A stretch of 64,000 nucleotides of DNA from contig OZ014420.1 of NCBI GenBank assembly GCA_963965975.1, positions 4,056,001 to 4,120,000 on the forward strand, given 5' to 3'. A model generated the notes under the pieces. That model searched no databases. It saw only the letters and a program-made list of their open reading frames with translations, and was not told where the DNA came from. A program made the translations under genes and the position numbers. Below, in pieces: positions 1 to 13,485 of the stretch. How positions within the stretch are numbered: position 1 is the first letter of the stretch; every line of letters starts with the position of its first letter. The DNA comes from Xestospongia bergquistia. Taxonomy: Eukaryota > Porifera > Demospongiae > Haplosclerida > Petrosiidae.

Positions 1-237
1 CTAAATATGGTACATACAAGTCAACATGTCATTTATATACAATGATGTCGTTATATAGTAGCGTACTTTGTACGTACTTTCAGTAAAGACCTGTCCAAAA
101 CTCTTAGCATAACAGACATTATAAGCCCAATACAAATTAGAGAGGACACGAAGTGTGGATGGAGCTATAATAACTCCTTTGTAGTGTTTGGAATCTAAAG
201 TATTAGAGAAAGAAATAGTATGTTATATAATTACTCA

Positions 238-305
238 CCATTCATCCATCCATTCATCCTTCCATTCATCCATCTAACCTTCATTTATCTATCCATCCAA
301 TCCAT
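238..305. repeat. CCAT/TTCATCC-type microsatellite
   Basis: Imperfect ATCC/ATTC tetranucleotide run (ccatccattcatcc and variants) of about 65 bp, in the SPOUT1 intron between exons 916-805 and 194-91. Similar short runs recur near 30947 and 31290. Confidence 0.8.
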
Positions 306-1046
306 ATATATTAATCTCCTGTTACTATGATACTAACTTGGTTTCATAGGATATGATAAATGAACTATTACTCTTATACCAGGCTGTATTTTCTTATCAA
401 TAATGACATCCTACAAGAGAATATATCACATGTAATTAACATTTAATACATATACATGTAACATGTAAATTGTAACACATGTACATTACATGTAATGTAT
501 GTACAATACATGTAATATACATAATACAATATGGTTAAAATAATTATTATAGAAATTACTACATACTACATATCTAGCTGAGGCTATAGGTTGTGACAAC
601 CAGATAATAGATTAATGCTATAACACAGTCTGAAATGTTCATCCTATTCAATGTACTACAGACTATTATTGTAATAATGTACTATGGTCAATTATTAGAT
701 AGTGGGTATATTGTGTATAAACAGAGGGTGTGGCTTATAAGACAGGGTGTGGTTTAGTGTGAAGGGTTCTCCATGGACTCTTAAATACAATCCACAGTTA
801 ACATATCAGCCAGACTTTCCAGTTAACTTAACAGGTTTGTCTAAAACAACTCCTTCTCTATACTCAGTCTTTGTCCATTCTCAAATGATGTGGTGCATCA
901 AGAGGGCTTAGTAACCCTAATGTTAATATGGTCTACAAGTACAATATTGTGATAGTCTTACCAAAAAGCTTTAAGTCAGGATGCATGAGACAGAGTGATT
1001 TTCTTAAATACCTATAAAATATAAGGCAAAAACGTTTTTTAATATT

Positions 1047-1080
1047 AGAGAGACAGACAGACAGACAGAGACAGAGAGAA
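1047..1080. repeat. ACAG/AGAG microsatellite
   Basis: Short (acag)n followed by agag-rich sequence, inside the SPOUT1 intron just upstream (minus strand) of exon 1011-962. Confidence 0.75.
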
Positions 1081-1972
1081 TTAATCTTAAACAATAGTTC
1101 AAGTGATTTCAGATCAGTTTGAAATAACAACACCTTGAATTTAAAGAAAGGTAGTTTTCTTACAAGGTCATTTAATTGACTAACAAACATACTTTTAGTG
1201 ATGTTGAACACAATAATGCTGTCCAGAGAAATTTCACTGTGTGCTTTTGTATTTACTGTTTTACATGGACTTACTGTGGAGTTTCCAGATATTGGAGTAT
1301 TCTACAGAGAAAGACATTAGGATCAGATGATTGAGCTTTTCCACTACAAAGTTCCTCCCTATAACAACGGCAATAAATAAGTATTGTCTTAGATATAGTA
1401 CTAGCCTGTCAAGTTCTTCAATTTACACATGTACATATACCTATATACATTGAGATCCTATAAGTTCTAAATCTTAACATCTGGCACTATATAACTACTA
1501 GCATACTACTAGCTAGAGATTATAGCAAACAAGTATATAATATATTTTCTAATAATATGACATTGATATTCTCTAAAGTCAACATTCTTGTTTTGTTTCT
1601 AGACAAGGTATAGCTGTTTTAATGATAATCACACAGAGACATGGTCTATAGTGCTGTGGTGTAATTTACTGCCAACAATGTAGGCTAAGAGAACTAAATA
1701 ATCACTTTTCACACCAATTTTTAAAAAGCTATAATTGTTATAAAACTGATGTATTATGACATACTTCATTGTCCTTTCTTCATCAAACACTATTATTTCA
1801 TCCACCGAAAATATACTAGCGGCTCTAGAAATCTACATCAATAATATTAAATATTAAAGGATTAAAGAGTCAATTATTATAACATACCTGTCCAGCAAGG
1901 TATGTCTTGAGCTCCAAGTTTTGTGCATTATCTATTATTGATCCTGGTAGAGCAATACTAATTGTGTGTATA

Positions 1973-2547
1973 CAGACCTCTCAACTTGAGAGAGACGGCT
2001 AAAGTGTGACATATTAATATTCATATTTATTGCTCATGAATCTTATTAATTCGGCTACATATATGCATGTCCGTGTGGGTGTGTGCACACCATGCACACA
2101 TACAGCATAATATTAACTGAAGTTGATCATTGTACATGTTGTGCATTATATCAAAATGCATCATTATCACTTATTTAAAGTAATGTCCAAAATTTAAGTA
2201 CATCAATGTATAAACACTCATACATAGGATTCAAACAAAGAAAGACAGTCGTCCTTGCATATACAAACATAGCACATAGTTAAGAAGACTTGTGTTTGCT
2301 GTTATAGAGCTTAGTGGCTTTCTTAGCTTTTTCAACTAGGCTTTTGGTTGGCTCCCACAGCAATGGATCATCTATGTGCGTCTTAACGACCATAATCGAC
2401 TATAACAAAGCCATGTCCCCGAGGCAGAGGTGTGGCCACAGGTTTGGGGAAAAAGTTCCATGAGAAATGAAACCATCACCATGTGACCGTGTGAATTAGC
2501 CCAAAACCGTGTGTCACATGGTCAAACTGTGTGAGTTGAGAGGTTTG
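1973..2547. mobile_element. hAT-like MITE inserted in a SPOUT1 exon
   Basis: The left end starts CAGACCTCTCAACT at 1973. The right end is GTTGAGAGGTTTG, ending at 2545-2547, which is the reverse complement with one change. The flanks repeat TGTATA (1967-1972 and 2548-2553). Allowing overlap with the terminus, an 8-bp duplication TGTGTATA can be read (1965-1972 and 2546-2553). A CAG start and 8-bp duplication are typical of hAT elements. Removing the element and one flank copy keeps the minus-strand frame open from GSSVDHIHT into ISIALPGS. A short unrelated minus-strand open frame (about 2405-2283) lies inside it. No transposase is present, so it is non-autonomous. Confidence 0.75.
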
Positions 2548-2897
2548 TGTATATGATCTACTGATGAACCAGCTGTCATATATGTGGGAGCTAAACCCCT
2601 ATATTAAATATGCATTAAATAAATATTACCTTTGTCATCTATAAGAAATAAAATAGTAATGTCATTGAAAGTAATTTTGATGATAACTGTTCTCTCCTTA
2701 TAGTCTAGACTCAATACTGTGACCAACTAATTAAAATTATTTATTTTATTATTATTTAAAACTACATTATAAGGGATTACTCTAACTTATAAACACACAC
2801 ATAAAAATATAATTCAAAAACATTTGAATTACATACCTTCTTCTTTTGTAGTAGACAGACTTCTCTTTCTCTTCTTTAATTTAGAAGATAACGCCAT

Positions 2898-4660
2898 GCT
2901 TTAGTACCACGTGAAATAGGTGCGGCAAAGACCAATTTAAATTAATAATTATAATTATTAATAAAGTAATTTTTAATTAACATTAACTTCTGTTGGCTAA
3001 TTGAAGAAATTACAAAAGTATTAAGAACATTCTACATTAGGTCAGTCCCTAAATCACACAAAAAGAAATAAATCAATTGCGTCATTCATTGATTGAGTCA
3101 AGAGGTTTAGGTTTGTGGTACTTAATGCCACTCAATTGAAAACGCTATGGTCCTACAACAGGAAGAGCCTTCTCTGTCAATAGTTTAGGGTCAGCATGAA
3201 ATACTAAGACAGACACACTCAAGCCCAAACAAGATGCTATATTTTCAGTTGAAATAGGATAAACTATATAATGGAAGAAAAATTATTTGCTAGACAGTTC
3301 ATAAGAAAATTTGAAGCTTCTATTTTCACTAGAAGAAAAAATTAAGCAATGTGCATTAATTAGCATAACTGCTAATGGATATGCTCCTGTTGTTAATAAT
3401 TAATCAATCGTGCTACTGGATTACATTGCAACTATTAATAATTTGCAAGATTAATGGGATATTCCAAATAAGTTCCACTAATGAATATGCCCCATTATTA
3501 ATTTATTAACGTATTATGTTTATTAGTATGCCCCTGTCATTACTTATTCATTAAATGTGTACCTGTGTCACTATTAACAACAGTAATAAGGTCTGTAGTA
3601 ACGGCTGGAATTTTTTTGCAAATGAAACCATCATTATTAATCTTTCAAGTTCTCATTTTTAATTAAAATTTGAATAGTGTACTTTGAAAATGAACCAGTT
3701 CCTTATATAATAGAATAACCATTAGTAAAGCCTCCTTCAGTTTTTAGATTAACATAAAAAATCTGTAGAAAACAAAGTCATATAAAAAGGTATGGAGGAA
3801 AACTAGAGTTATAAAGATAAACTACAGACTCTGAGTATAGAAAATTTGGTGCTCTATCCAATTAAATTGTAATTAATAAGAATGTAATATTTAACAATAC
3901 AACAGTATTGTGATTTTTCCTTTAATGGATGTGGCATGAAATATGAGCTACATTCTCGTAAAGTAATCTAGTTAACTGTGGGTATACACAATTCCCTTAC
4001 CACAGTTCACATGCATTCTCTTCACTATTTGCAGCCTTGCATCCCATACAATAACATTTAATACTTCATTTATTACTCCATTACAGCAACCAGTAGTATA
4101 ATACTTTAGTTATGATTATAATAAAAGTGTCATCTTTACAAATCAGGCTCTTCCCAATCCAATTAGCTAGATTATAGAATACATCAGGTAGCAATAGTAA
4201 TTAACAACTACGAGGGAACTGCTTGACTCCTCTTAGTAAAAGGCATAATCAACTAATATCTAATGTGTCAGTTTCACAACAAGACCATTATTTCCTCTGC
4301 TAATATTCATAGTGTTAGAAACTTATACAATCATGTACAGACACATGATTGCTGTTTGGTCAATACACATTGGAGTTGAGAATTGTTCAACATGTATCCA
4401 CCTCTTCTATGATAAATTTCCCTGCAATTATATATTGTATTACTTATTTTTGAAGTCAACATTAACATTTCTACATGTACCTGTATTCAGAATCTGCTTT
4501 GACAAGGAAGCAATGGAGTTTGGCGGTTTCATGATGGCTTATATATTTTTGTAAGGTTTTGCCAATGGAGTTGTAATAGAAAGGTATACCACACTTTGTA
4601 GTATATATACTATGAGAACATTACAGAACAGTTGTGTCACAGATAGTATACAGAGTTTTA
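2898..4660. other. AT-rich intergenic sequence without a supported gene
   Basis: Very AT-rich (attaat-type runs near 3300-3560). I see no exon with coherent protein signal; the short open frame at 4312-4554 has no recognisable composition or splice context. Confidence 0.6.
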
Positions 4661-4669
4661 TAATCATGC

Positions 4670-4735
4670 GAATATTTAACCCCTTTTTAATATTTAACCC
4701 CTTTACGCAGAATCTTTAACCCCTTTGTGCAATCC
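4670..4735. repeat. Three short copies of TTTAACCCCTTT
   Basis: TTTAACCCCTTT occurs three times within about 60 bp, spaced about 20-25 bp apart. Too short to classify. Confidence 0.6.
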
Positions 4736-6458
4736 TGCAATTGATATTTCATGCAAAATCTTGCAGGCTACAGAAACGCCTTGTGCACTTACGAGCTAAT
4801 TTTCATTTAATACTTATTCCATATGATGGCTAGTCCATAAAGCTGATGAAACTCTCTTAAAGCATTAGGTGACACGAGGAAGCGCGAAGCTAGTAAGTAA
4901 ATGACGGTCTCTACTTCTATTATAGAAAGATTGTCACTACAACAGGCCATTTGACTTTTTTCATCCACTTAACACATGCTCAGGTCTAAGAATACTTACC
5001 CACATCCGCATTCCTTCTATCCTCTATTCTTTTAGCGAAACGCTAAACTACTTATCACTTCAACTTGAAATTAGAAGCTCTTTATAGAGTCTGCTACACT
5101 CATAAACACAGTATGTGAGTATTGTTATGGTTTAACTTGTACATAAAGCATTCAACTTGCAGGATAAATTCCGGTATAGAGCAGTTAAATTTACATCAAA
5201 AGAGGTGATCCGTGATTGAGGTTGCTCTTTTCAAAGACTCTGATATAAATCACACATTTTAATAATTTTAATATCAGTTAATCAAAAAAGGATTGGATTT
5301 GGTATAGGTATAGGAAGGGGAGGGGCTGAGGAGGCTGGAGGTCTATCAAATATTTGACTCTAGTCATATACTGTGAATGACAGTCCAATTACTTGCACCA
5401 ACCATTGAATCTTTATCAATGCAAATTTTTCACTGATATACATTCCTTCTTATATATTTATTCTGATACACATTTACTTCCTACCATGTGGTCAACCCCC
5501 CTCTCAATATTTGTATCTGTCATGTGCCTATATATGATATCTGTATTTACTGTGTAGCTGGCTTTGTTGGTTTATTTGACTATTGGTTTGCCATCAGAAT
5601 GGTCAAAATTAACAAGACTACAATTTATATAATAATTAAAAGGCAGTGCCTAGAGTGCCAGTAATATAATACCATACTTTAACGTGAAAGTAATACTTTA
5701 CCCCAGACCCTAAACCTTAGCACCTAAATGTATTAGTTTCACATTAGAGTATGCACTTCCTGTGCCATACAACAATAGAAATAAGCTTTAACTCTTGCTT
5801 TATCTGTACCAATGTTTTAACATTTAATCTGCTTGTTCTTCTCTCCTATCTTTAGTTTCATGTATGATCACATCTAAAAGCTTTGGATTTTCCTTCCCCT
5901 TTATAATGTACATGTGCAAATATTATATAAAGAAAAAATGCATACACTAACTGACTATGTAGCTGTAAGCTATGACTCACAAATTATGCTGAAAGGTGAA
6001 TCATTCATATAACCAATACCTCATTTTGTATGAGCAGTGTATACTATTTATATAGCAATTATTTGTAATAGACAGTGTATATAAATGTACTTACAACTAC
6101 TACTTAATATCTTCTAACTTATTGTGTAACTATATATATAGTCAATACTGTGTACCTGGAGGTTTTATGATTGGAAAAAATATTTTGATGTTTTTGGCAT
6201 CAAAAAATTAATCATTAAAATTTAAACTGATATAATTTAACTTAAGTGGTTTTACAAAACAGTGGAGTAGGAAGAGAAGGAGGTAATAGGAATGTAGTTG
6301 AAATTTAAATAAATCTTAATAGTTGATATTGTCAATAAATGACTAGTTTACTCAAATGTGAGAGCAGGTGTTTGTGTGTCTTAACTACAATAATTGAGGT
6401 GGGGTGGCCACCTGCCCCCTTGTTGCCTTCGCTATTAAAGTCATTATTTTAATTAATA

Positions 6459-6690
6459 TTAAACGTTTGTGGTACTAATGCAATGAGAAGGAGAAAGCTG
6501 GAAACTCGATGAAAAGCCACCAGAGTTGTGATAGCCATGTGTTATAAAAAGAATATTGGTTCCCTCAAGATATGCTTTAGTAATTCTGCCAATGATATGA
6601 TTAGTTTCTTCTTTGAATATAACATCATACAATGAAGTTGTCAATGGTGAATTATGTATAGACATATCTATTGGATAGCATAATATTAAC
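6459..6690 (-). CDS. Possible exon of an unidentified gene
   Basis: The minus strand is open across about 75 codons with protein-like content, including the segment YDVIFKEETNHIIGRITKAY and then a hydrophobic stretch. I do not recognise the family. No clean splice partners were found nearby, so this may be one exon of a gene, a fossil fragment, or chance. Confidence 0.3.
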
Positions 6691-7034
6691 AGGCTTTATT
6701 TTAATGTTCTTCTTCACACTGTCAATAAGCAAATCAAATGTTGTTATCAATAAACCAGCTATGTGATAATTAATAAGATACAACTGATAATGTAGTAGAT
6801 TAATTTATATGAATATCAATGACGCTATTGTTTTAATTATTGAGATAATAATATTAATAGACATTAACATTAATGCGTCTCTGTTTTAGTATATACATGT
6901 TGGAAATAATATTTGAATAGTTTTACTTAACTCCTAATTCCTAATATTTGAACAATTTTCCTTACAACCATATTCCAATCCCAAATTTTAAACAAATCTT
7001 AGTGACTTATATGAACTAATATTTTTTATTACAG

Positions 7035-7087
7035 CATATATTGGTGTTACAGTGATCATGGCTGAAAGAGACAATAGTGAACTATCA
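7035..7087 (+). CDS. Candidate first coding exon (MAERDNSELS)
   Basis: A good acceptor (ttttttattacag, ending 7034) is followed by a short leader, an ATG at 7058 and ten codons (MAERDNSELS), then a consensus donor gtaagt at 7088. It may be the start exon of the Roc-COR gene at 13486. If so, the whole ~198-bp satellite array would sit in its first intron. The link is inference: exon 7087 ends in phase 0 and exon 13486 starts in phase 1, so at least one further exon would be needed. Confidence 0.4.
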
Positions 7088-7317
7088 GTAAGTTTGTTGT
7101 AAAAAGATAATTACAATTGAATTATAAAAAGAGATCAACAAATCTAAAATATATTTACATGATGCTACTGACATTGACTTTCACGACCTTTTTGTTAGGA
7201 TTAACTATTTAAGTTAGTGCACCAATTCAACTCTAATTTAATTGATATTAATCATAAATCAATAAATAAAAATACACAATATCTAATACTATCATCCTAA
7301 TTAACAATAATACATTT

Positions 7318-10300
7318 TATTAATAATTATGTCTTTTCTCTCTTTTAAATGTTCCTGTTATAAATGATAAATCATTTTGAAATTGCCACACCTATTTAGC
7401 AAGTAAGTCTGTGTTATGTATATGTGTAACTGATAAGAATTTTTGTGATAATGCTAAATGTAGTCTAATTGATATTATTTGAGTTATTTGTTGTATTTAA
7501 CTATTATCCTTTTTATTAATTATGTCTTTTCTCTCTTTTTTAAATGTTCCTGTTGTAAATGATAAATCACTTTGAAATTGCCACACCTACTTAGCAAGTA
7601 AGTCTGTACTATGATTATGTGTAACTACATGATAATAATTTTTGTGATAATGCTAAATGTAGTTTATTTGATATTATTTGAGTTATTTGTTGAATTTAAC
7701 TATTATCCTTTATATTAATTATGTCTTTTCTCTCTTTTTTAAATGTTCCTGTTGTAAATGATAAATCATTTTGAAATTGCCACAACTATTTAGCAAGTAA
7801 GTCTGTACTATTTATATGTGTAACTAAATGATTAGAATTTTTGTGATAATGCTAAATATAGTGTATTTGATATTATTTAAGTTATTTGTTGTATTTAACT
7901 ATTATCCTTTTTATTAATTATGTCTTTTCTGTCTTTTTTAAATGTCCTGTTGTAAATGATAAATCGCTTTGAAATTGCAGCACTTATTTAGCTTGTAAGT
8001 CTGTACTATCTATATGTGTAACTAAAATTTATGATAATAATTTTTGTGATAATGCTAAATGTAGTTTATTTGATATTATTTGAGTTATTTGTTCTATTTA
8101 ACTCTTATTCCTTTTTATTAATTGTGTCTTTTCTCTCTTTTCAAAATGTTTCTGTTGTAAATGATAAATCATTTTGAAATTGCTACACCTATTTAGGAAG
8201 TAAGTCTGTACTATGTATATGTGTAACTAAATGATACGAATTTTTTTGAAAATGCCAAATGTAGTGTATTTGATATTATTTGAGTTATTTGTTGTATTTA
8301 ACTATTATCCTTTTTATTAATTATTTCTTTTTCTCTTTTTTAAATGTTCCTGTTGTAAATGATAATTCACTTTGAAATTGCCTCACCTATTTAGCTTGTA
8401 AGTCTGTACTATGTATATGTGTTACTAAAGTATAAGAATTTTTGTGATAATGCTAAATATAGTGTATTTGATATTATTTGAGTTATTTGTTGTATTTAAC
8501 TATTAACCTTTTTTATTAATTATGTCTTTTCTCTCTTTTTAAATGTTCCTGTTGTAAATGATAAATCACTTTAAAATTACCACACCTATTTAGTCTGTAA
8601 GTCTGTACTATGTATATGTGTAACTAAATGATAAGAATTTTTGTGATAATGCTAAATGTAGTGTATTCGATATTATTTGAGTTATTTGTTGTATTTAACT
8701 ATTATCCTTTATTTTAATTATGTCTTTTCTCTCTTTTTTAAATGTTTCTGTTGTGAATGATAAATCACTTTGAAATTACCACACCTATTTAGCAAGTAAC
8801 TCTGTACTATGTATATGTGTAACTAAATGATAATAATTTTTGTGGTAATGCTAAATGTATATATTCGATATTATTTGAGTTATTTGTTGAATTTAACTAT
8901 TATCCTTTTTATTATTTATGTCTTTTTTCTTTTTTTTAAATGTTCCTGTTGTAAATGATAAATTACTTTGAAATTGCCACACCTATTTAGCAAGTAAGTC
9001 TGTACTATGTATATGTGTAACTAAATGATAAGAATTTTTGTGATAATACTAAATGTAGTGTATTTCATTTTATTTGAGTTATTTGTTCTATTTAACTCTT
9101 ATTCCTTTTTATTAATTATGTCTTTTCTCTCTTTTTAAATGGTCCTGTTGTAAATGATAAATCATTTTGAATTGCCACAACTATTTAGGAAGTAAGTCTG
9201 TACTATGTATATGTGTGACTAAATGATAAGAATTTTTGTGATAATGCTAAATGTATATATTCGATATTATTTGAGTTATTTGTTGAATTTAACTATTATC
9301 CTTTTTATTATTTATGTCTTTTTCTCTTTTTTAAATGTTCCTGTTGTAAATGATAAATTACTTTGAAATTGCCACACCTATTTAGCAAGTAAGTCTGTAC
9401 TATGTATATGTGTAACTAAATGATAAGAATTTTTGTGATAATGCTAAATGTAGTGTATTTCATTTTATTTGAGTTATTTGTTCTATTTAACTCTTATTCC
9501 TTTTTATTAATTATGTCTTTTCTCTCTTTTAAATGTTCCTTTTATAAATGATAAATCATTTATAAATTGCCACACCTATTTAGCAAGTAAGTCTGTACTA
9601 TGTATATGTGTAACTAAATGATAAGAATTTTTGTGATAATGCTAAATATAGTGTATTTCATAATATTTGAGTTATTTGTTGTATTTAACTATTATCCTTT
9701 TTATTAATTATGTCTTTTCTCTCTTTTTAAATGGTCCTGTTGTAAATGATAAATCATTTTGAATTGCCACAACTATTTAGGAAGTAAGTCTGTACTATGT
9801 ATATGTGTAACTAAATGATAAGAATTTCTTTGAAAATGCTAAATGTAGTGTATTTGATATTATTTGAGTTATTTGTTGTATTTAACTATTATCCTTTTTA
9901 TTAATTATGTCTTTTCTCTCTTTTTTAAATGTTCCTGTTGTAAATGATAATTCACTTTGAAATTTGCCTCACCTATTTAGCTTGTAAGTCTGTACTATGT
10001 ATATGTGTAACTAAATGATAAGAATTTTTGTGATAATGCTAATTATAGTGTATTTGATATTATTTGAATTATTTGTTCTATTTAACTCTTATTCCTTTTT
10101 ATTAATTATGTCTTTTCTCTCTTTTTTAAATGTCCTGTTGTAAATGATAAATCACATTGAAATTACCACACCTATTTAGTCTGTAAGTCTGTACTATGTA
10201 TATGTGTAACTAAGTGATAAGAATTTTTGTGATAATGCTAAATGTAGTGTATTTGATATTATTTGAGTTATTTGTTGAATTTAACTATTATCCTTTTTAT

Positions 10301-12595
10301 TATTTGTGTCTTTTCTCTCTTTTTTAAATGTTCCTGTTGTAAATGATAAATCACTTTGAAATTGCCACACCTATTTAGCTTGTAAGTCTGTACTATGTAT
10401 ATTTGTAACTAAATGACAAGAATTTTTGTGATAATGCTAAATGTAGCTTATTTGATTTTATTTGAGTTATTTGTTCTATTTAACTCTTATTCCTTTTATT
10501 AATTATGTCTTTGCTCTTTTTTAAATGTTCCTGTTATAAATGATAAATCATTTTGAAATTGCCACACCTATTTAGCAAGTAAGTCTGTACAATATATATG
10601 TGTAACTAAATGATAATAATTTTTGTGATAATGCTAAATGTAGTGTATTTGACATTATTTCACTTATTTGTTGTATTTAACTATTATCCTTTTTATTAAT
10701 TATGTCTTTTCTCTCTTTAAATGTTCCTGTTGTAAATGATAAATCATTTTAAAATTTTCACACCTATTTAGGAAGTAAGTCTGTACTATGTATATGTGTA
10801 ACTAAATGATAAGAATTTTGTAATAATGCTAAATATAGTGTATTTGATATTATTTGAGTTATTTGTTGAATTTAACTATTATCCTTTTTATTAATTATGT
10901 CTTTTCTCTCTTTTTTAAATGTTCCTGTTGTAAATGATAAATCACTTTGAATTTGCCGCACCTATTTAGCTTGTAAGTCTGTACTATGTATATGTGTAAC
11001 TAAATGATAATAATTTTTGTGATAATGCTAAATGTAGTGTATTTGATATTATTTAAGTTATTTGTTGTATTTAACTATTATCTTTTTTGTTAATTATGTT
11101 TTTCTCTCTTTTAAATGTTCCTATTTTAAATGATAAATGACTTTGAAATTGCCACACCTATTTAGCAAGTAAGTCTGTACTATGTATATGTGTAACTAAA
11201 TGATAAGAATTTTTTTTGAAAATGCTAAATGTAGTGTATTTGATATTATTTGAGTTATTTGTTGTATTTAACTATTATCCTTTTTATTAATTATGTCTTT
11301 TCTCTCTTTTTTAAATGTTCCTGTTGTAAATGATAAATCACTTTGAAATTGCATCACCAATTTAGCTTGTAAGTCTATACTATGTATATGTGTAACTACA
11401 TGATAATAATTTTTGTGATAATACTAAATGTAGTTTATTTGATATTATTTGAGTTATTTGTTGTATTTAACTATTATCCTTTTTATTAATTATGTCTTTT
11501 CTCTCTTTTTTAAATGTTCCTGTTGTAAATGATAAATCACTTTGAAATTACCACACCTATTTAGTCTGTAAGTCTGTACAATGTATATGTGTAACTAAAT
11601 GATAAGAATTTTTGGCATAATGCTAAATGTAGTGTATTTGATATTATTTGACTTATTTGTTGTATTTAACTATTATCCTTTAGTTTAATTATGTCTTTTC
11701 TCTCTTTTTTAAATGTTTCTGTTGTGAATGATAAATCACTTTGAAATTACCACACCTATTTAGCAAGTAACTCTGTACTATGTATATGTGTAACTAAATG
11801 ATAAGAATTTTGTGATAATGCTAAATATAGTGTATTTGATATTATTTGAATTATTTGTTGTATTTAACTATTATCCTTTCTATTAATTATGTCTTTTCTG
11901 TCTTTTTTAAATGTCCTGTTGTAAATGATAAATCACTTTGAATTTGCCACACCTATTTAGCTTGTAAGTCTGTACTATGTATATTTGTAACTAAATGATA
12001 AGAATTTTTGTGATAATGCTAAGTGTAGTTTATTTGATATTATTTGAGGTATTTGTTGTATTTAACTATTATCCTTTTTATTAATTATATATTTTCTCTC
12101 ATGTAAATGTTCCTGTTGTAAATGATAAATCATTTTGAAATTGCTACACCCATTTAGTCTGTACTATGTATATGTGTAACTAAATGATAATAATTTTTGT
12201 GATAATGCTAAATGTAATGTATTTGATATTATTTGAATTATTTGTTGTATTTAACTATTATCCTTTTTATTAATTATGTCTTTTCTCTCTTTTTTAAATG
12301 TTCCTGTTGTAAATGATAAATCATTTTGAAATTGCCACACCTATTTAGCAAGTAAGTCTGTACTATGTATATGTGTAACTAAATGATAATGATTTTTGTC
12401 ATAATGCTAAAAATGTAGTGTATTTGATATTATTTGAGTTATTTGTTGTATTTAACTATTATCCTTTTTATTAATTATGTCTTTTTTCTCTTTTTTAAAT
12501 GTTCCTGTTGTAAATCATAAATCACTTTTAAATTGCTACACCGATTTAGATTGTAAGTCTGTATGTTTAACTAAATGATGACAATGTGTTGTTGT
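7318..12595. repeat. Satellite array, about 27 tandem copies of a ~198-bp AT-rich unit
   Basis: The landmark ttatgtcttttctctc recurs about every 195-203 bp (near 7328, 7520, 7720, 7919 and onward to about 12477). I count 27 copies, all in the same orientation. Each unit also carries aaatgttcctgttgtaaatg, then CACACCTATTTAG, then in most copies CAAGTAAGTCTGTACTATG, then gtgataatgctaaatg. Copies differ by scattered substitutions and small indels. The first and last copies are the most diverged. No open frame persists across units, so it is not coding. Confidence 0.97.
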
Positions 12596-12599
12596 TAAA

Positions 12600-13485
12600 T
12601 ATTCAAGTTTTGGACAAACTACTTGTCACTAAACTGCAACCATGGAAATGGTAGCCTAAATGTGAAATATATTAGTACTCTCACATCTCTTTATAGCCTT
12701 TAAATGAAGCAATATAATTACTCAATTGAAGTATTACATGATGCAATTATTATTTGTTGTTATTGACTTTTTTTACATAAACATTCTTCTGATGAACCCT
12801 TACTCATATACCTGTCCATTGAAAATGTGGCAATGGAAGGAAAGAAGAGGTAAATCATCATATAATTTTATTGACTGTATGTACTATAAGCTATAGTGTT
12901 ATGAATTTAGAAGTAGTGGTGATATTTTTTGTCTTATATATATTGTACCTTGCTAGAATCTCATTAGTACCTACAAAATCCTATATATCTAATTAATACT
13001 GATAAAGTAGTTCCTTACTAATACTTTTTGGATAAAACAGGAAGATTACTTTTGCTAGCTCCAGCATCTTAGGTGTTCAATCCATCACTTCAACATCTCT
13101 TGAACCTTCCATCATTGACATTTTGATTGATATTTTGCTGTTACCTCATCAGGATAATAGATTACATATCAGTACTAAAATCTTAGTTTTAGCCATCTAA
13201 GCTATATACTAAACACAAGGATAGAATGAAAACTGTTCTTTGTTGTTTTTTGCCACATTTCATACATCCTGTGAAATTAGTAACACCATTTATTTTAGCT
13301 TTGCTAGCTATTTTTTTTGCCGACTAACACTTTGTAATTACTCTATGAAAACTTTCACTGCCTGAAAGTTAATGTATACACAAATATGATAATAATGGTA
13401 TTATATTTTTAACTCTATCTTACATAAAGTGAAGAGTATGTTCCTTATTTTTGGGTTTTGTATATTTTATTTTTAATACATATAG
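12600..13485. other. Intronic or intergenic spacer before the Roc-COR exon
   Basis: No supported exon. A possible small exon after the acceptor aaaacag near 13040 could not be put in phase with the downstream exon. Confidence 0.4.

Larger units (their letters stand above)
1..2897 (-). pseudogene. SPOUT1: SPOUT1/C9orf114-type RNA methyltransferase gene, damaged, 3' end outside the window
   Basis: SPOUT1 (CENP-32) is a SPOUT-fold RNA methyltransferase; the identification rests on remembered family motifs. Minus-strand exons read: 2897-2837 (ATG, basic start MALSSKLKKRKRS, donor gtatgt), 2716-2630 (open, agrees in phase but not recognised), 2572-1888 (ends ISIALPGSIIDNAQN..TYLAGQ), 1832-1765 (SVDEIIVFDEE), 1358-1275 (RILQYLETPQ), 1011-962 (YLRKSL..HPDLKLFG), about 916-805 (SPLDAPHHLR..YREGVVLDKP..YVNCG) and 194-91 (LYWAYNV). 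From exon 2572 to exon 916 the intron phases agree. Damage: a ~575-bp insertion splits exon 2572-1888, a 1-bp deletion lies near 865 before YREG, and an in-frame TGA precedes YVNCG near 817. The SAM-binding C-terminus is off the left edge. Either a pseudogene or, less likely, a gene with assembly errors. Confidence 0.8.

Noticed and set aside
933-1211. 92-residue minus-strand open frame read as one gene
   Set aside because: Only 1011-962 (YLRKSL...KLFG) is coding, as a SPOUT1 exon between good splice sites; the rest is intron.
2283-2410. Minus-strand frame THIDDPLLWEPTKSLVEKAK as a gene end
   Set aside because: It lies wholly inside the MITE at 1973-2547 and has no splice support.
7318-12595. 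CRISPR array
   Set aside because: Units are ~198 bp, repeated along their whole length with no unique spacers, in a eukaryotic sequence.
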